Source of the DNA: an uncultured Eubacterium sp.
GTDB taxonomy: Bacteria; Bacillota; Clostridia; Lachnospirales; Lachnospiraceae
Assembly: GCA_949959185.1 (NCBI GenBank)
Contig: CATLIX010000039.1
Span: 1 to 32,786 of the forward strand
Reading direction: 5' to 3'
Length of the DNA stretch: 32,786 bases
Every line of letters begins with the position of its first letter. The first letter of the stretch is position 1. Positions 25,051-31,807 of the stretch are shown here, piece after piece. A program made the translations under genes and the position numbers. The notes under the pieces were generated by a model. That model saw nothing but the letters and a program-made list of their open reading frames with translations, had not been told where the DNA came from and made no database searches.

Positions 25051-25084
25051 TTATTGAGTTCCTGTTCTGTACTTATTACATTTA

Positions 25085-25111
25085 TTAGCACTCATTTATG
25101 TCGAGTGCTAA
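25085..25111. promoter_or_regulatory. CIRCE operator (HrcA site)
   Basis: TTAGCACTC, nine bases, GAGTGCTAA: a perfect match to the HrcA operator. It lies downstream of the promoter at 25126-25154 in the 5' leader, as in other Firmicutes, so groESL should be HrcA-repressed and heat-induced. hrcA itself is not in the window. Confidence 0.97.
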
Positions 25112-25125
25112 CTGTTTCTGTACAT

Positions 25126-25154
25126 AATTTAGCACTCCCTATTTTCTTTGTCAA
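25126..25154 (-). promoter_or_regulatory. Promoter of groES-groEL, with an extra CIRCE half-site
   Basis: Minus strand TTGACA (25149-25154), 17-base spacer, TAAATT (25126-25131). A lone CIRCE arm (TTAGCACTC on the plus strand, 25129-25137) overlaps the -10 and spacer. Confidence 0.75.
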
Positions 25155-25193
25155 TATCCATTTTCAGATTTTATAAAAAGTTTAGATTTAAAG

Positions 25194-25353
25194 TTACAGT
25201 TCACACCTTAGCCCGCATGGGAAAATGCATGTTTACATGCGATTTTCCCCATACGGGCTAAGGAAGGGAACACCATATTATGAGCAAAGTTAGCTGCATG
25301 GCAGCGAGAAAGCGCCGAAGGCGCCTTTGCGAATGGTGTGTTGTGAACTGTAA
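25194..25353. repeat. 160-bp nested palindromic element between groES and the C_GCAxxG gene
   Basis: A perfect 12-bp outer stem (TTACAGTTCACA, 25194-25205, with TGTGAACTGTAA, 25342-25353) encloses two arms. Arm A (25206-25263) is a long hairpin, CCTTAGCCCG / CGGGCTAAGG extended by ATGGG and GCATGT segments. Arm B is closed by ACACCAT (25270-25276) / ATGGTGT (25333-25339), then GCAAAG (25284-25289) / CTTTGC (25325-25330), which encloses two small hairpins (GCTGC-ATG-GCAGC and GCGCC-GAA-GGCGC). No protein of note is encoded. It reads as a MITE-like element or an unknown structured RNA. Confidence 0.85.
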
Positions 25354-25368
25354 ATGCTGCCAGGCTGC

Positions 25369-25382
25369 TCAAATTTATTTGA
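25369..25382. repeat. AT-rich palindrome shared with the LUD leader
   Basis: TCAAATTTATTTGA, identical as reverse complement to the core of 31751-31772. Read on the minus strand, 18 bases agree with that site with one mismatch. Confidence 0.6.
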
Positions 25383-25401
25383 TAAAGGCTGCGTTTTCAT
25401 C

Positions 25402-25872
25402 TCAGTCCAGGGGATGTTCTTCTATATACTGCTCCATAATAGCAGCGGCCATCCGGACTAATTTCCCGCAGGGACGTTTTTTATAGTATTCTTCTGTTCG
25501 TTCCGCCGGTGTCGGCTCATCCTTTTTCCGGTTCAGCCCCAGCAGTTCCCGGCAGACAATGGAGCCATTTTCCTGCTCAAAGGCCGCCGCAAGCTGCTGG
25601 ATTCTCTCATAGTGCTCTTTTTTACCCTGCATGTCTCCCGGCGTATCATATCCATACAGGATTCCCGCTGTCAGAAACATACCGCTGACGGAGCCGCAGA
25701 CCTCCCGCAGCCTGCCCATTCCCCCGCCGAAAGAGGAACTGAGCCTGGCCGCTGTTTTCTCATCCATACCATGCAAATCTGAAAAGGCCAGAAAAACCGC
25801 CTGGCTGCAATTATATCCTTTTTTGAAATTGTCTTCTGCTATCTGTCCGTATCGGCTCTCTTCAAAATACAT
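25402..25872 (-). CDS. C_GCAxxG_C_C family redox/metal protein
   Basis: 156 residues. The family cysteines are C22 (GYNCSQAV), C59 (VCGSVSGM, the GCAxxG-like site), C107 (SIVCREL) and C135 (RPCGKLV), in the order that names the family (PF09719). These proteins probably bind a metal or cluster and often neighbour redox genes; the reaction is unknown. Length is typical. AGGAGAAGAAAA lies before the ATG. It is the last gene of the run ABC exporter, DUF2156, CobW, CobW fusion, C_GCAxxG, all on one strand with gaps under 50 bases. Confidence 0.88.
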   Translation of the reverse strand: MYFEESRYGQIAEDNFKKGYNCSQAVFLAFSDLHGMDEKTAARLSSSFGGGMGRLREVCGSVSGMFLTAGILYGYDTPGDMQGKKEHYERIQQLAAAFEQENGSIVCRELLGLNRKKDEPTPAERTEEYYKKRPCGKLVRMAAAIMEQYIEEHPLD

Positions 25873-25901
25873 TTTTCTTCTCCTGATTCATAATCACTTT
25901 A

Positions 25902-26843
25902 TCAGCTGAAATAAATCAGCTCATCTTCCGGCTTCTCCGCCGGCTGTATCTCCAATGCGTACAGGACAGGGCCTTTTCCCCGGTATTCCAGTGCAAATTC
26001 ATTCTTCATTTCCGCGGTAATGGTAATCCAGGATTTATGAGAAATCTCTGCGGCTTTGTCATATTTGCATTTGAAGCCCACAAAGGTAATATCATCCGCA
26101 CAGCAGGTCATGGCAAACCTTCCCGGAATAAACACGCCTTTTTTCAGCTTCTCCGGACGGTACACCAGAGCCAGGAACCGCACCTTTTTTCCCTCATATT
26201 TTTTTGGATCATCCAGAGCATCCATATACCAGATGCCATAATCCATGTCTGTAATCTCAATCACATCCTGATTCAGGTCATAGGGCAATTCTTCCATATC
26301 ATTCTCGTCTATGGTTCCGTTCTCCCGCTCATAGGCAATCTGAGCTTTCCGGTTCAGCACCTTGATGGCCCGGCGAAATTTCCCTTTGGGAGTGTCATCG
26401 GTACAACGGTTGATAATAACCACATCTGCCGCAAAAAGCTGTTCCATAATCATGGCCCGCATATTGGCCAGATACATTTCAAAGGTGGAAGCGTCCACCG
26501 TAGCCAGAGACTGTACCAGCACCCAGTTTTTGGGCAGCTTCATCTCCAGAAATGTGGACATCTGCCAGGTTCCGTTGTATTCGATAAATACCTGATCCGG
26601 GCGGTATGCTTTGCCAAGCTCCTCCAGTTTTTCTCCGGTAAATCCTTCCTCTTCTTCTATTATTGCCAGTTCGGTGTTTACGTTCCGTAATTCCTCTTCT
26701 TCAAATTCCACTTCTCCCTCTTCACAGAGAATCAGCAGCGTTTTTCCATTTTCGCTGAAATTTCCGTCAATCAGCGTCTCCCGTATCAGAGAGCTTTTCC
26801 CGCTGTCCATAAAGCCGGAAAACAAATATACCGGAATTTCCAT
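25902..26843 (-). CDS. CobW/G3E GTPase fused to a TIGR03943-like C-terminal domain
   Basis: 313 residues. The N-terminal half is a G3E P-loop GTPase (Walker A GFMDSGKSS, residues 10-18; NRCTDD at 145-150 in place of NKxD). It lacks the CxCC metal site of CobW/ZNG1 proteins; the same position reads LCEEGEVEFEEEEL. Residues about 218-313 (VRFLALVYRPEKLKKGVFIP, GRFAMTCCADDITFVGF) resemble the conserved C-terminal part of TIGR03943/YcgQ proteins, which partner a permease in metal-related clusters. Next to a canonical CobW protein (15 bases apart), a partner role in metal delivery is inferred. Start fits GGAAGGGTGTGAAAAG. Confidence 0.78.
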   Translation of the reverse strand: MEIPVYLFSGFMDSGKSSLIRETLIDGNFSENGKTLLILCEEGEVEFEEEELRNVNTELAIIEEEEGFTGEKLEELGKAYRPDQVFIEYNGTWQMSTFLEMKLPKNWVLVQSLATVDASTFEMYLANMRAMIMEQLFAADVVIINRCTDDTPKGKFRRAIKVLNRKAQIAYERENGTIDENDMEELPYDLNQDVIEITDMDYGIWYMDALDDPKKYEGKKVRFLALVYRPEKLKKGVFIPGRFAMTCCADDITFVGFKCKYDKAAEISHKSWITITAEMKNEFALEYRGKGPVLYALEIQPAEKPEDELIYFS

Positions 26844-26858
26844 CTTTTCACACCCTTC

Positions 26859-28016
26859 CTATATTCCAAACAGCTCTGCCAGTTTTTCTTCTTTCATGTC
26901 CGTTCCAATTACACAGAGCCTTCCGGTGTAATCCGGTTCCCCGGTGCGCAGCTCATACTCTCCGTCTACCATATCAAAATAAATCCAGGTACCGTCTTCT
27001 GCCGGAACCATGCCCTTTGCCCTTAAAATGGTACCATAATCTTCCGTATCACAAAATGCTTTCATGGCATGTTCAATGGTATCTCTGGTAAATACGTGAG
27101 GCGTCTCTCTGCCCCAGCTTGTGAAAATTTCATCTGCATGATGGTGATGATCATGGTCGTGACAGCCGCAGGTACAGTCCGGCCCATGGTCGTGCTCATG
27201 ATGGTCGTGTTCATGCTCATGATGATGGTCATGGTCATGCTCATGCTCGTGATGATGATCATGGTCGTGATGATCGTGCTCATGATGGTGCTCATGCTCG
27301 TGATGCTCATGCTCATGATGGTCGTGTTCATGCTCATGATGATGGTCGTGCTCATGCTCATGATGATGGTCGTGCTCATGATGGTGTTTCTGTTCTTCCA
27401 CCAGTTCTTCTTCCAGTGATTTCTGCTGTTCGATTACTTTATAAATCTGTTTTCCGTCAATCTCATCCCAGGGCGTGGTAATCACAGCGGCATCCGGATT
27501 TTTCTCCCGGATGGTTTTTACCACCAGTTCCGTCTGCTCCGGTTTCACATTCTGTGTACGGCTTAACACAATTACCGTGGCGTATTCAATCTGGTTATTG
27601 AAAAATTCACCGAAGGCTTTCATCTGCCTGATGGCTTTGGCTGTATTAACCACGGTAATCCGTCCGTTCAGCTTCACTTCGTTCTCCGCTTCCACTTCCC
27701 GTACAGATTTCATTACATCAGAAAGTTTTCCCACGCCGGAGGGCTCAATGAGAATCCGGTCCGGATGAAATCGCTCCATCACTTCCCGCAGGTTTTTCCC
27801 GAAATCCCCCACCAGGGAACAGCAGATACAGCCGGAATTCAGCTCGCTGATTTCAATACCGGAATCTTTCAGAAATCCTCCGTCAATGCCGATTTCTCCA
27901 AATTCATTTTCAATCAATACGATTTTTTCACCCTGAAATACATCCTCCAGCATTTTTTTGATAAAGGTTGTCTTTCCTGCGCCTAAAAATCCTGAAATAA
28001 TATCAATCTTCGTCAT
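26859..28016 (-). CDS. CobW family GTP-binding metallochaperone with a very His-rich insert
   Basis: 385 residues. Walker A GFLGAGKTT (9-17), the CobW metal motif CICC (C62, C64, C65 in ELNSGCICCSL), ILIEPSGVG, then between GTPase and C-terminal domain an insert at residues 210-292 with 48 histidines among 83 residues, the rest mostly Asp and Glu, plus C280, C282 and C284 (CTCGC). The C-terminal CobW domain follows (about 295-385). NKxD is replaced by SRTQ. Relatives transfer zinc or cobalt to target enzymes, often under zinc limitation. No Zur box is obvious to me. Start fits GGAGGGAAAAGA. Confidence 0.92.
   Translation of the reverse strand: MTKIDIISGFLGAGKTTFIKKMLEDVFQGEKIVLIENEFGEIGIDGGFLKDSGIEISELNSGCICCSLVGDFGKNLREVMERFHPDRILIEPSGVGKLSDVMKSVREVEAENEVKLNGRITVVNTAKAIRQMKAFGEFFNNQIEYATVIVLSRTQNVKPEQTELVVKTIREKNPDAAVITTPWDEIDGKQIYKVIEQQKSLEEELVEEQKHHHEHDHHHEHEHDHHHEHEHDHHEHEHHEHEHHHEHDHHDHDHHHEHEHDHDHHHEHEHDHHEHDHGPDCTCGCHDHDHHHHADEIFTSWGRETPHVFTRDTIEHAMKAFCDTEDYGTILRAKGMVPAEDGTWIYFDMVDGEYELRTGEPDYTGRLCVIGTDMKEEKLAELFGI
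27137..27385. repeat. Low-complexity CAT/GTG-rich tandem coding repeat
   Basis: DNA of the His-rich insert: near-identical ATGATGGTCGTGCTCATGCT blocks in many copies. It should be unstable in length by slippage or recombination while keeping frame, since most steps are multiples of three. Confidence 0.8.
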
Positions 28017-28035
28017 TCTTTTCCCTCCATCTTAA

Positions 28036-28953
28036 TTACAATAGCGAATCACAACAGGTTACCATTCCTTTTTCCACCAGAAATACCGGCCGGTAAGACA
28101 GCTTCGCTTTCCGAAGCCCCTCTGCTCCTGTGTCCTCCTCCCGGTTCACATATCGGTAATCCTGGGCCTCATGAGCCACAAACTGCTGATTTATCATGGG
28201 ATACGCCCCCTGAATCTCCGCAAAGGCTTTTTCAATATGCACCACAAAGGTATCGGGATTCAAGGGTTCCCCGATGGTAAATGCAACAATTTCCCCTTCC
28301 GGCTCTGTCCGCAGCAGGCCGCCCTTTAACTGCAGCTCCTCCAGAAGGCGCAGGGCATTCAGAGTTACACACATCTCCGCCCGCTTTTCTTCATCCTGGT
28401 CGCATTCCGCTTCTTCACGCCATTTCAAAGCCATCTGGAAACATTCTTCCACATTTTCCCCGGTCACAGGTTCGTACACCCAGTCAGGATAATTTTCCTT
28501 AAATTTATTGATATGGTTCCGTTTTCCATGGAGCTTTTTGCCTGCAAGGGTGGTAAGTTTCTCCGTTTCGTACACATAATCGGCGGAATCCCTGTCGTAT
28601 GCAATCTGAAATTTTCCCGGATACCACTGTTCCAGCAGTTCAAATTCCTGCTCCTGTACCAGGTGCATGTGAAATTCCTTCTGCTGCTGCCGGAACCATT
28701 CCATCATCACATCCATTGCTTTCCGAATCTGTTCCGGCTCCCCTGCCGGAAAGGTAATGCTGGGTTCCCCGTTATCCAGAGTTCCCCGAAATACCAGCGT
28801 ATCTTCCACCACCGCAAAATCCGTGGGATATTTCCGGCTCCAGAGGTAAATATTCGGGAAAATCAGTTCGCAGCTCCGATATGTTTTCCGGTTCAGATAG
28901 TTCTCAATTAATTCCCGGTCTTCCAGTCCGATTTTCTTAAATTCGATTTCCAT
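28036..28953 (-). CDS. DUF2156 family protein (GNAT-like, lysyl-phosphatidylglycerol synthetase C-terminal domain-like)
   Basis: 305 residues. The pattern FPNIYLWSRKYPTDFAVVED at the N-terminus, KLHGKRNHINKFKENYPDW in the middle, GEIVAFTIGEPLNPDTFVVH and HIEKAFAEIQGAYPMINQQF, then RYVNREEDTGAEGLRKAKLS, is that of DUF2156 proteins common in Clostridia, two tandem GNAT-like folds. Substrate unknown; aminoacyl transfer is only a family analogy. No membrane span. AGGAGATTT lies before the ATG. Between it and the ABC gene sits a GGCGGC-CGGAA-GCCGCC hairpin (28965-28981) without a T run. Second gene of the five-gene run. Confidence 0.82.
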   Translation of the reverse strand: MEIEFKKIGLEDRELIENYLNRKTYRSCELIFPNIYLWSRKYPTDFAVVEDTLVFRGTLDNGEPSITFPAGEPEQIRKAMDVMMEWFRQQQKEFHMHLVQEQEFELLEQWYPGKFQIAYDRDSADYVYETEKLTTLAGKKLHGKRNHINKFKENYPDWVYEPVTGENVEECFQMALKWREEAECDQDEEKRAEMCVTLNALRLLEELQLKGGLLRTEPEGEIVAFTIGEPLNPDTFVVHIEKAFAEIQGAYPMINQQFVAHEAQDYRYVNREEDTGAEGLRKAKLSYRPVFLVEKGMVTCCDSLL

Positions 28954-28998
28954 AAATCTCCTGTCCGGCGGCTTCCGGCCGCCTTCTTCTCTTATCTT

Positions 28999-30735
28999 CT
29001 ATCCGGCAAACTGCATACTGTAGAGCTTTGCATAAATGCCGTCTTTTTCCAGTAATTCTCTGTGGCTTCCTTCTTCTTCGATTCCGCTGTCTGTCAGCAC
29101 CAGTATTTTCTCTGCATTCCGTATGGTAGACAGGCGGTGGGCAATCACAAAGGTGGTACGGTTTTTCGCCAGTTTTTCCAGAGATTCCTGCACCACTTTT
29201 TCACTTTCGTTATCCAGCGCTGAGGTTGCCTCGTCAAATATCAGTATGGGCGGATTTTTCAAAAATACCCTTGCAATAGACAATCTCTGCTTCTGGCCGC
29301 CGGAAAGTTTCACGCCCCGCTGGCCGATATCCGTATCATACCCGTCCGGCAGGGCCATAATAAATTCATGGGCATTGGCGCTTTTGGCCGCTTCCATTAC
29401 TTCCTCTCTGGTAGCTCCCGGCCTTCCGTAACGAATATTGTCCATGACCGTACCCACAAACAGGTACACATCCTGCTGCACAATGCCAATCTGACTGCGC
29501 AGGCTCTTTAAAGTCACATCCCGGATGTCCTGTCCGTCAATTTTCACGGCGCCGCCCGTCACATCATAGAACCGGGGAATCAGGCTGCACAGGGTACTTT
29601 TTCCTGCACCGGAGGAACCCACCAGAGCCATGTAAGCCCCTGCTTCTACCTCCAGGTTAATGTGGTTCAGCACCGTTTCCGTATTTTCTTCATAATGAAA
29701 AGATACGTTGTCAAAGGAAATATCTCCTTTGACATGTTTCAGCTCCACAGCCCCCGGCCGGTCCGCAATATCCGGCGCAATAGCCATCATTTCCATAAAA
29801 CGCTCGTATCCGGTATAGCCGTTCTGGAACTGCTCCGTGAAGTTAATCAGCTTTTTCACCGGCTCCGTAAAGGTATTAATATACAGAAGAAAGGTAATCA
29901 AATCTGTCACATTGACCTGACCGTTGGTAATCAGCACTGCGCCGGATACCAGCACCACAATGGTTATCAGTGTGGTCAGGGCGCCGAGACCGGAATGATA
30001 TCCGGCCATGTAGCGGTAACTGTTCTTTTTGGCCGCCAGAAATCCCTGATTTCCTTCTTCAAACTTGTCCAGTTCCACTTCCTCATTGGCAAAGGATTTC
30101 ACCACCCGGATGCCGGACAGGTTATCCTCAATCTGGCTGTTGATTTCTGCAATTTTTACCCGGTTCCGCTTAAAAGCCCGTTTCATCCTGGTATTAAAAT
30201 ACATGGCGTACACCAGCATGACCGGTATAAAGGCAAAAGCTATCATGGTGAGTTTCACATCAATATTCAGTAAAATTACAAAGGAACCCACAATCTTGAT
30301 GACAGAAATCACCAGATCCTCCGGCCCGTGATGCAACAGCTCGCTGATGTCAAACAAATCACTGGTGATTCTGGACATAAGCTGTCCCACTTTCTGATTG
30401 TTGAAAAAAGAGAATGACAGCTTCTGGTAGTGACCGAAAATCTCCGCCCGCATGTCATACTCAATCTTTGCTCCCATCACATGGCCGTAATTGGCAATAA
30501 AATAATTGCAGAAACATTCCACCGCAACAAGCACCAGCATCAGAACTGCCAGTCCCGCAATCTTATGCAGCGCCGCCCCCGCTTCCATGGTAATCACATG
30601 ATTTGTAATATAACGTACAATCAAAGGAATTACTAATGTCACCCCTGCACCCAGAATTGCAAAAAACATATCTGCAAGAAATAAGGGCAGGTAGGGCCTG
30701 TAATAGGATGCCAGCTTTTTCAGTTTTCGTTCCAT
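28999..30735 (-). CDS. ABC exporter half-transporter (fused membrane and ATPase domains)
   Basis: 578 residues from the preferred start. Six membrane spans (about 15-310) followed by an ATPase domain with Walker A GSSGAGKST, Q-loop VQQDVYLF, signature LSGGQKQRLSIARVFL, Walker B ILIFDEATSALD and H-loop IAHRLST. One gene only, so it probably works as a homodimer; substrate unknown (lipid or drug type by family). ATG 30735 has AAAGGGGATTTTA upstream; the in-frame extension to 30831 overlaps the promoter. It heads the run leading to the CobW genes. Confidence 0.95.
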   Translation of the reverse strand: MERKLKKLASYYRPYLPLFLADMFFAILGAGVTLVIPLIVRYITNHVITMEAGAALHKIAGLAVLMLVLVAVECFCNYFIANYGHVMGAKIEYDMRAEIFGHYQKLSFSFFNNQKVGQLMSRITSDLFDISELLHHGPEDLVISVIKIVGSFVILLNIDVKLTMIAFAFIPVMLVYAMYFNTRMKRAFKRNRVKIAEINSQIEDNLSGIRVVKSFANEEVELDKFEEGNQGFLAAKKNSYRYMAGYHSGLGALTTLITIVVLVSGAVLITNGQVNVTDLITFLLYINTFTEPVKKLINFTEQFQNGYTGYERFMEMMAIAPDIADRPGAVELKHVKGDISFDNVSFHYEENTETVLNHINLEVEAGAYMALVGSSGAGKSTLCSLIPRFYDVTGGAVKIDGQDIRDVTLKSLRSQIGIVQQDVYLFVGTVMDNIRYGRPGATREEVMEAAKSANAHEFIMALPDGYDTDIGQRGVKLSGGQKQRLSIARVFLKNPPILIFDEATSALDNESEKVVQESLEKLAKNRTTFVIAHRLSTIRNAEKILVLTDSGIEEEGSHRELLEKDGIYAKLYSMQFAG

Positions 30736-30819
30736 TAAAATCCCCTTTCTTATAAAATTTTTATTGGGCTTATTCCCCACCGGCATTATGCCATATGCAA
30801 TTTTGCGCCCACAGGGCAT

Positions 30820-30847
30820 ATTATAACACAACTGGTATTTTTTTCAA
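30820..30847 (-). promoter_or_regulatory. Promoter of the ABC exporter operon
   Basis: Minus strand TTGAAA (30842-30847), 16-base spacer, TATAAT (30820-30825). A GGGCATA...TATGCC pairing lies just downstream of the -10. Confidence 0.65.
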
Positions 30848-30937
30848 ATCTTTTGAGGGAAGTCTTTCTCTGCATTATTTTTATCCAGTTCAGGAGCATT
30901 CATTACACGATATTGTTGCATTTTAAAATTGAGCTCT

Positions 30938-31003
30938 CGTTTTTTCTGTCACTTTTTTCTGTCGCTTTTTTTCTGTCGCTTTTTTCCGTCACTTTTTTTC
31001 TCC
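30938..31003. repeat. 13/14-bp tandem array with poly-A tracts at the methyltransferase end
   Basis: On the minus strand GCGACAGAAAAAA-type units repeat about four to five times, each with six or seven A. The first unit overlaps the last codons and stop (TGA, 30989-30991) of the methyltransferase gene; the rest lies downstream. Confidence 0.8.
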
Positions 31004-31546
31004 TGCAATTGAAATTTTACTGCCCTCTTTCAATTCCTGATAGCTTTCATAATCAAACTGCCGCCGGAACTCTGCCCCCAGCCATTGAAATGCTTTTACA
31101 AACAGCTTCACCCTTCCTTTTCTTTCTATATTTATATAGGTAGGTATGATCACATTTCCGCCTGGTTTGCATACCCGTTCCAGTTCCCATATGGCCAGAC
31201 GGGGGTCTTCCAGCAGATGAATCACATTTCCGGCCACAACTTTGTCAGCAGCATTGTCTCTGCATTTTAAATTTGTCATATCTGCCCGCCTGATTTTTAC
31301 ATTGGAATATTTTCTGCATTTCCGTTTTGCCTGTCTGAGCATTCCCAGGGAATAATCGGTGGCAATCACTTTACGGCACAACGACGCTATCTGCCCTGTA
31401 ATTTCTCCGGTTCCGCAGGCGCATTCCAGCACGGTGTCCTCCGGCTCTATCCATTCAGCCACATCTTTTCCCAGCTGTGCATAAACTTTTCCGTTATATA
31501 ACGTCTCAAACAGGTCATACATACCTGATACCTTGTCCCAAAACAT
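30989..31546 (-). CDS. Class I SAM-dependent methyltransferase, short C-terminus
   Basis: 185 residues. Motif I LECACGTGEITG (about 40-51), IATDYSLGML (motif II), RRADMTNL (motif III), KVVAGNVIHLLEDP (motif IV) and ERVCKPGGNVIIPTYI (motif V) are clear; substrate unknown. Relatives run about 20 residues further, ending in a conserved strand after a ...VEGR-type turn; here FDYESYQE is followed by LKEGSKISIAGEKK and a stop inside a tandem poly-A array, so the end looks rebuilt or truncated. Start at 31546 with AGGAGGTAAAACAT; an in-frame GTG at 31609 is less likely. Divergent from the LUD gene. Confidence 0.88.
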   Translation of the reverse strand: MFWDKVSGMYDLFETLYNGKVYAQLGKDVAEWIEPEDTVLECACGTGEITGQIASLCRKVIATDYSLGMLRQAKRKCRKYSNVKIRRADMTNLKCRDNAADKVVAGNVIHLLEDPRLAIWELERVCKPGGNVIIPTYINIERKGRVKLFVKAFQWLGAEFRRQFDYESYQELKEGSKISIAGEKK

Positions 31547-31625
31547 ATGTTTTACCTCCTGGTTCCTGTCAAAAGAAAAATAATTGTCTGTCCTCCGGCT
31601 GTGATACACCGCTCCATATTTTTTT

Positions 31626-31654
31626 ATTATATTCTTTTACCGGCAGAATCTCAA
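31626..31654 (-). promoter_or_regulatory. Promoter of the methyltransferase gene
   Basis: Minus strand TTGAGA (31649-31654), 17-base spacer, TATAAT (31626-31631). Confidence 0.7.
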
Positions 31655-31673
31655 GGTAATTTCCATAATAAAA

Positions 31674-31702
31674 TTGACGCACGGAAGCTGATATTTTATA
31701 AT
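31674..31702 (+). promoter_or_regulatory. Promoter of the LUD gene
   Basis: TTGACG (31674-31679), 17-base spacer, TATAAT (31697-31702). Its -35 is 19 bases from that of the divergent methyltransferase promoter. The leader of about 100 bases contains the palindrome at 31751-31772. Confidence 0.75.
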
Positions 31703-31742
31703 ATAGAAAATATGTAACTATTCAAAACCCAATGAAAACCTG

Positions 31743-31782
31743 ACGCCAGACTGTTCAAATAAATTTGAACAGGGTCTGATGG
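31743..31782. promoter_or_regulatory. Palindrome in the LUD leader
   Basis: CTGTTCAAAT (31751-31760), AA, ATTTGAACAG (31763-31772): perfect 10-bp arms. Flanking AGA/TCT and GCC/GGC pairs extend it as a bulged hairpin ending before TTTATT. It could be an operator, an attenuator-like hairpin or part of a dispersed repeat; the core recurs at 25369-25382. Confidence 0.65.
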
Positions 31783-31807
31783 CTTTATTCCTGAAAGGAG
31801 CAGACTT

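Noticed and set aside
27069-27419. Plus-strand frame of Met/Val repeats
   Set aside because: Complement of the His-rich repeat in the CobW gene; an artefact of CAT/ATG composition.
28965-28981. Terminator between the ABC and DUF2156 genes
   Set aside because: GC hairpin without a following T run, with the ribosome site just after it; transcription probably continues.
31743-31782. Riboswitch or T-box in the LUD leader
   Set aside because: The leader is only about 100 bases with one palindrome and lacks T-box or known riboswitch core motifs.
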